From Pseudomonas frederiksbergensis (lineage in GTDB: Bacteria > Pseudomonadota > Gammaproteobacteria > Pseudomonadales > Pseudomonadaceae), in contig NZ_CP142104.1 of assembly GCF_035751725.1 (NCBI RefSeq), positions 3,286,001-3,350,000 on the forward strand: a stretch of 64,000 bases of DNA. Reading direction: 5' to 3'. How positions within the stretch are numbered: position 1 is the stretch's first letter; the number at the start of each line of letters is the position of its first letter. The notes below the pieces were generated by a model, which did not search any database, had not been told where the DNA came from, and saw only the letters and a list, made by a program, of their open reading frames with translations. Of the stretch, positions 63,166 through 64,000 are shown piece after piece. Made by a program: the position numbers and the translations under genes.

Positions 63166-64000
63166 ATGCAAATAGCCGTACTAGGCGGTTCCAGTCTCCT
63201 GGGAGAGCGCATGCTGCCATTGCTGGCACAGGACGGCCACTCGACGAGCGCGTTCACCCGCAGTCCGTCCAGGGCGCCAGTTCCCGGCGTGGTATGGCGA
63301 AGGGCTGACGACTGGCAGGGGCTGACGCTTGATACCTTCTTGTCGTTTGCCCCTCTTTGGGTGTTGTCCGATTATCTAGAGCGTCTTGCCGACACTGACG
63401 TCAAGCGTGTCGTCGTGCTTTCATCCACGAGCCGCTTTGCCAAGCAAGCGTCACCTGATGCCCGGGAACGGGACGTGGCGCAACGCTTGATAAATGCGGA
63501 AGAACAACTCGAGCAGTGGGCAACCGAACGGCAAATCCAATGGGTGATCCTGCGCCCGACCCTGATCTATGGTTTTGGCCGCGACAAGAACATTTCGCAG
63601 ATAGCCCGCTTCATCCAACGCTTCGGATTTTTCCCGCTTATTGGCGGCGCGACTGGATTGCGCCAGCCGGTCCATGGCGATGATGTCGTCCAGGCGTGCC
63701 TGTCGGCGATGAGCACAACTGACCTGGCCAGTGGCGCTTTTAACCTGTCCGGGGGAGAAGTCTTGCCTTATCACACGATGGTGAACCGAATATTCCATGC
63801 CCTGGGACGCCCGGAGCGAACGCTGCCCGTTCCCGCCGGGGCCCTTAAATTGGGCGTTTCGATCCTGAGCTGCCTGCCCCGCTACCGACATCTGTCCAGC
63901 GCCCTGGTGGCTCGGATGAATCAGGACCTGGTATTTGACCATTCGGATGCCCATCATCGGCTTGGCTTTACGCCCAGGGCGTTTCATTTGATGGATGAAG
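63166..64000 (+). CDS. NAD-dependent epimerase/dehydratase-like protein (3' end outside window)
   Basis: From ATG 63166 the frame is open for 278 codons to the window edge. The N-terminus MQIAVLGGSSLLGERMLPLL has a Rossmann loop in the variant form GGSSLLG. RVVVLSSTSRF gives the catalytic Ser strand, and WVILRPTLIYGFGRDKNI the family's RPT-xxYG motif. The usual YxxxK is not obvious. Extended SDR enzymes of this size act on NDP-sugars or NAD-dependent lipid intermediates. It is 10 bases downstream of the glycosyltransferase and probably belongs to the same polysaccharide operon. Confidence 0.82.
   Translation, partial: MQIAVLGGSSLLGERMLPLLAQDGHSTSAFTRSPSRAPVPGVVWRRADDWQGLTLDTFLSFAPLWVLSDYLERLADTDVKRVVVLSSTSRFAKQASPDARERDVAQRLINAEEQLEQWATERQIQWVILRPTLIYGFGRDKNISQIARFIQRFGFFPLIGGATGLRQPVHGDDVVQACLSAMSTTDLASGAFNLSGGEVLPYHTMVNRIFHALGRPERTLPVPAGALKLGVSILSCLPRYRHLSSALVARMNQDLVFDHSDAHHRLGFTPRAFHLMDE

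Overview
The window is a high-G+C chromosomal stretch that looks like a Pseudomonas of the fluorescens group. The case rests on gene content and style: LamB- and OprD-type porins, RND efflux, many LysR regulators, GGDEF/EAL proteins and a stand-alone trehalose synthase. Between genes lie REP hairpins with cores such as GGCGAGGGGA and CGCTATCGCGAGC that are typical of the genus. Genes are dense, with many ATGA overlaps. I see no tRNA, rRNA, CRISPR array, insertion sequence or prophage. The first and last genes run off the window edges.

Layout. 1-1956: a receiver/CheC-like regulator followed by a diguanylate cyclase. 2072-10630: a complete sucrose-type uptake and hydrolysis locus (outer-membrane porin, binding protein, two permeases, ATPase, GH32 sucrose hydrolase, LacI repressor), with a LacI-type operator between the divergent porin and ABC operons. 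10673-16740: a VOC protein, a LysR regulator and an RND efflux pair. 16753-19223: an HxlR regulator divergent from an isochorismatase-like hydrolase and an MFS exporter, with two matching inverted repeats between them. 20276-27540: a sugar-acid catabolic locus (IlvD/Edd dehydratase, XylX-like FAH protein, LysR, ACS-type MFS importer, SDR, second FAH hydrolase), followed by an OPT transporter. 29668-32539: a membrane diguanylate cyclase between two periplasmic solute-binding proteins. 32623-36974: a cupin, two overlapping lipoproteins and trehalose synthase.

37265-48009 is the most unusual part. One minus-strand operon encodes a CitMHS carboxylate carrier, an OprD-type porin, a D-2-hydroxyacid dehydrogenase and two alpha/beta hydrolases. 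A second encodes an AtuA-like protein, a DUF4387 protein and an MmgE/PrpD protein. Between them, divergent from the carrier, lies a gene for a helix-turn-helix domain fused to a citrate-synthase fold. Aligned by eye to E. coli GltA, it has lost the catalytic His/His/Asp motifs but keeps arginines that bind oxaloacetate/citrate. I propose it is a carboxylate-sensing transcription factor for an uncharacterised (tri)carboxylate pathway.

48487-54067 holds metal-related functions: a ChrA transporter, a CsoR/RcnR/InrS-type repressor with its RcnA-like exporter, and a divergent set (His-rich secreted protein, HupE/UreJ protein, membrane-anchored protein). A C-tract operator with TATCC/GGATA arms lies between them. 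54517-61385: a TerC-CBS-CorC fusion, a LysR regulator, and a GGDEF-EAL protein paired with a periplasmic sugar-binding-like protein. 61499 to the end: a PhnB-like VOC protein, then a GT2 glycosyltransferase and an epimerase that may begin a surface-polysaccharide locus.

Functions are assigned from motifs, domain order and neighbourhood read by eye, without database searches. Starts were moved from the longest reading frame where a ribosome-binding site, a promoter or an overlap with the upstream stop codon supported it.
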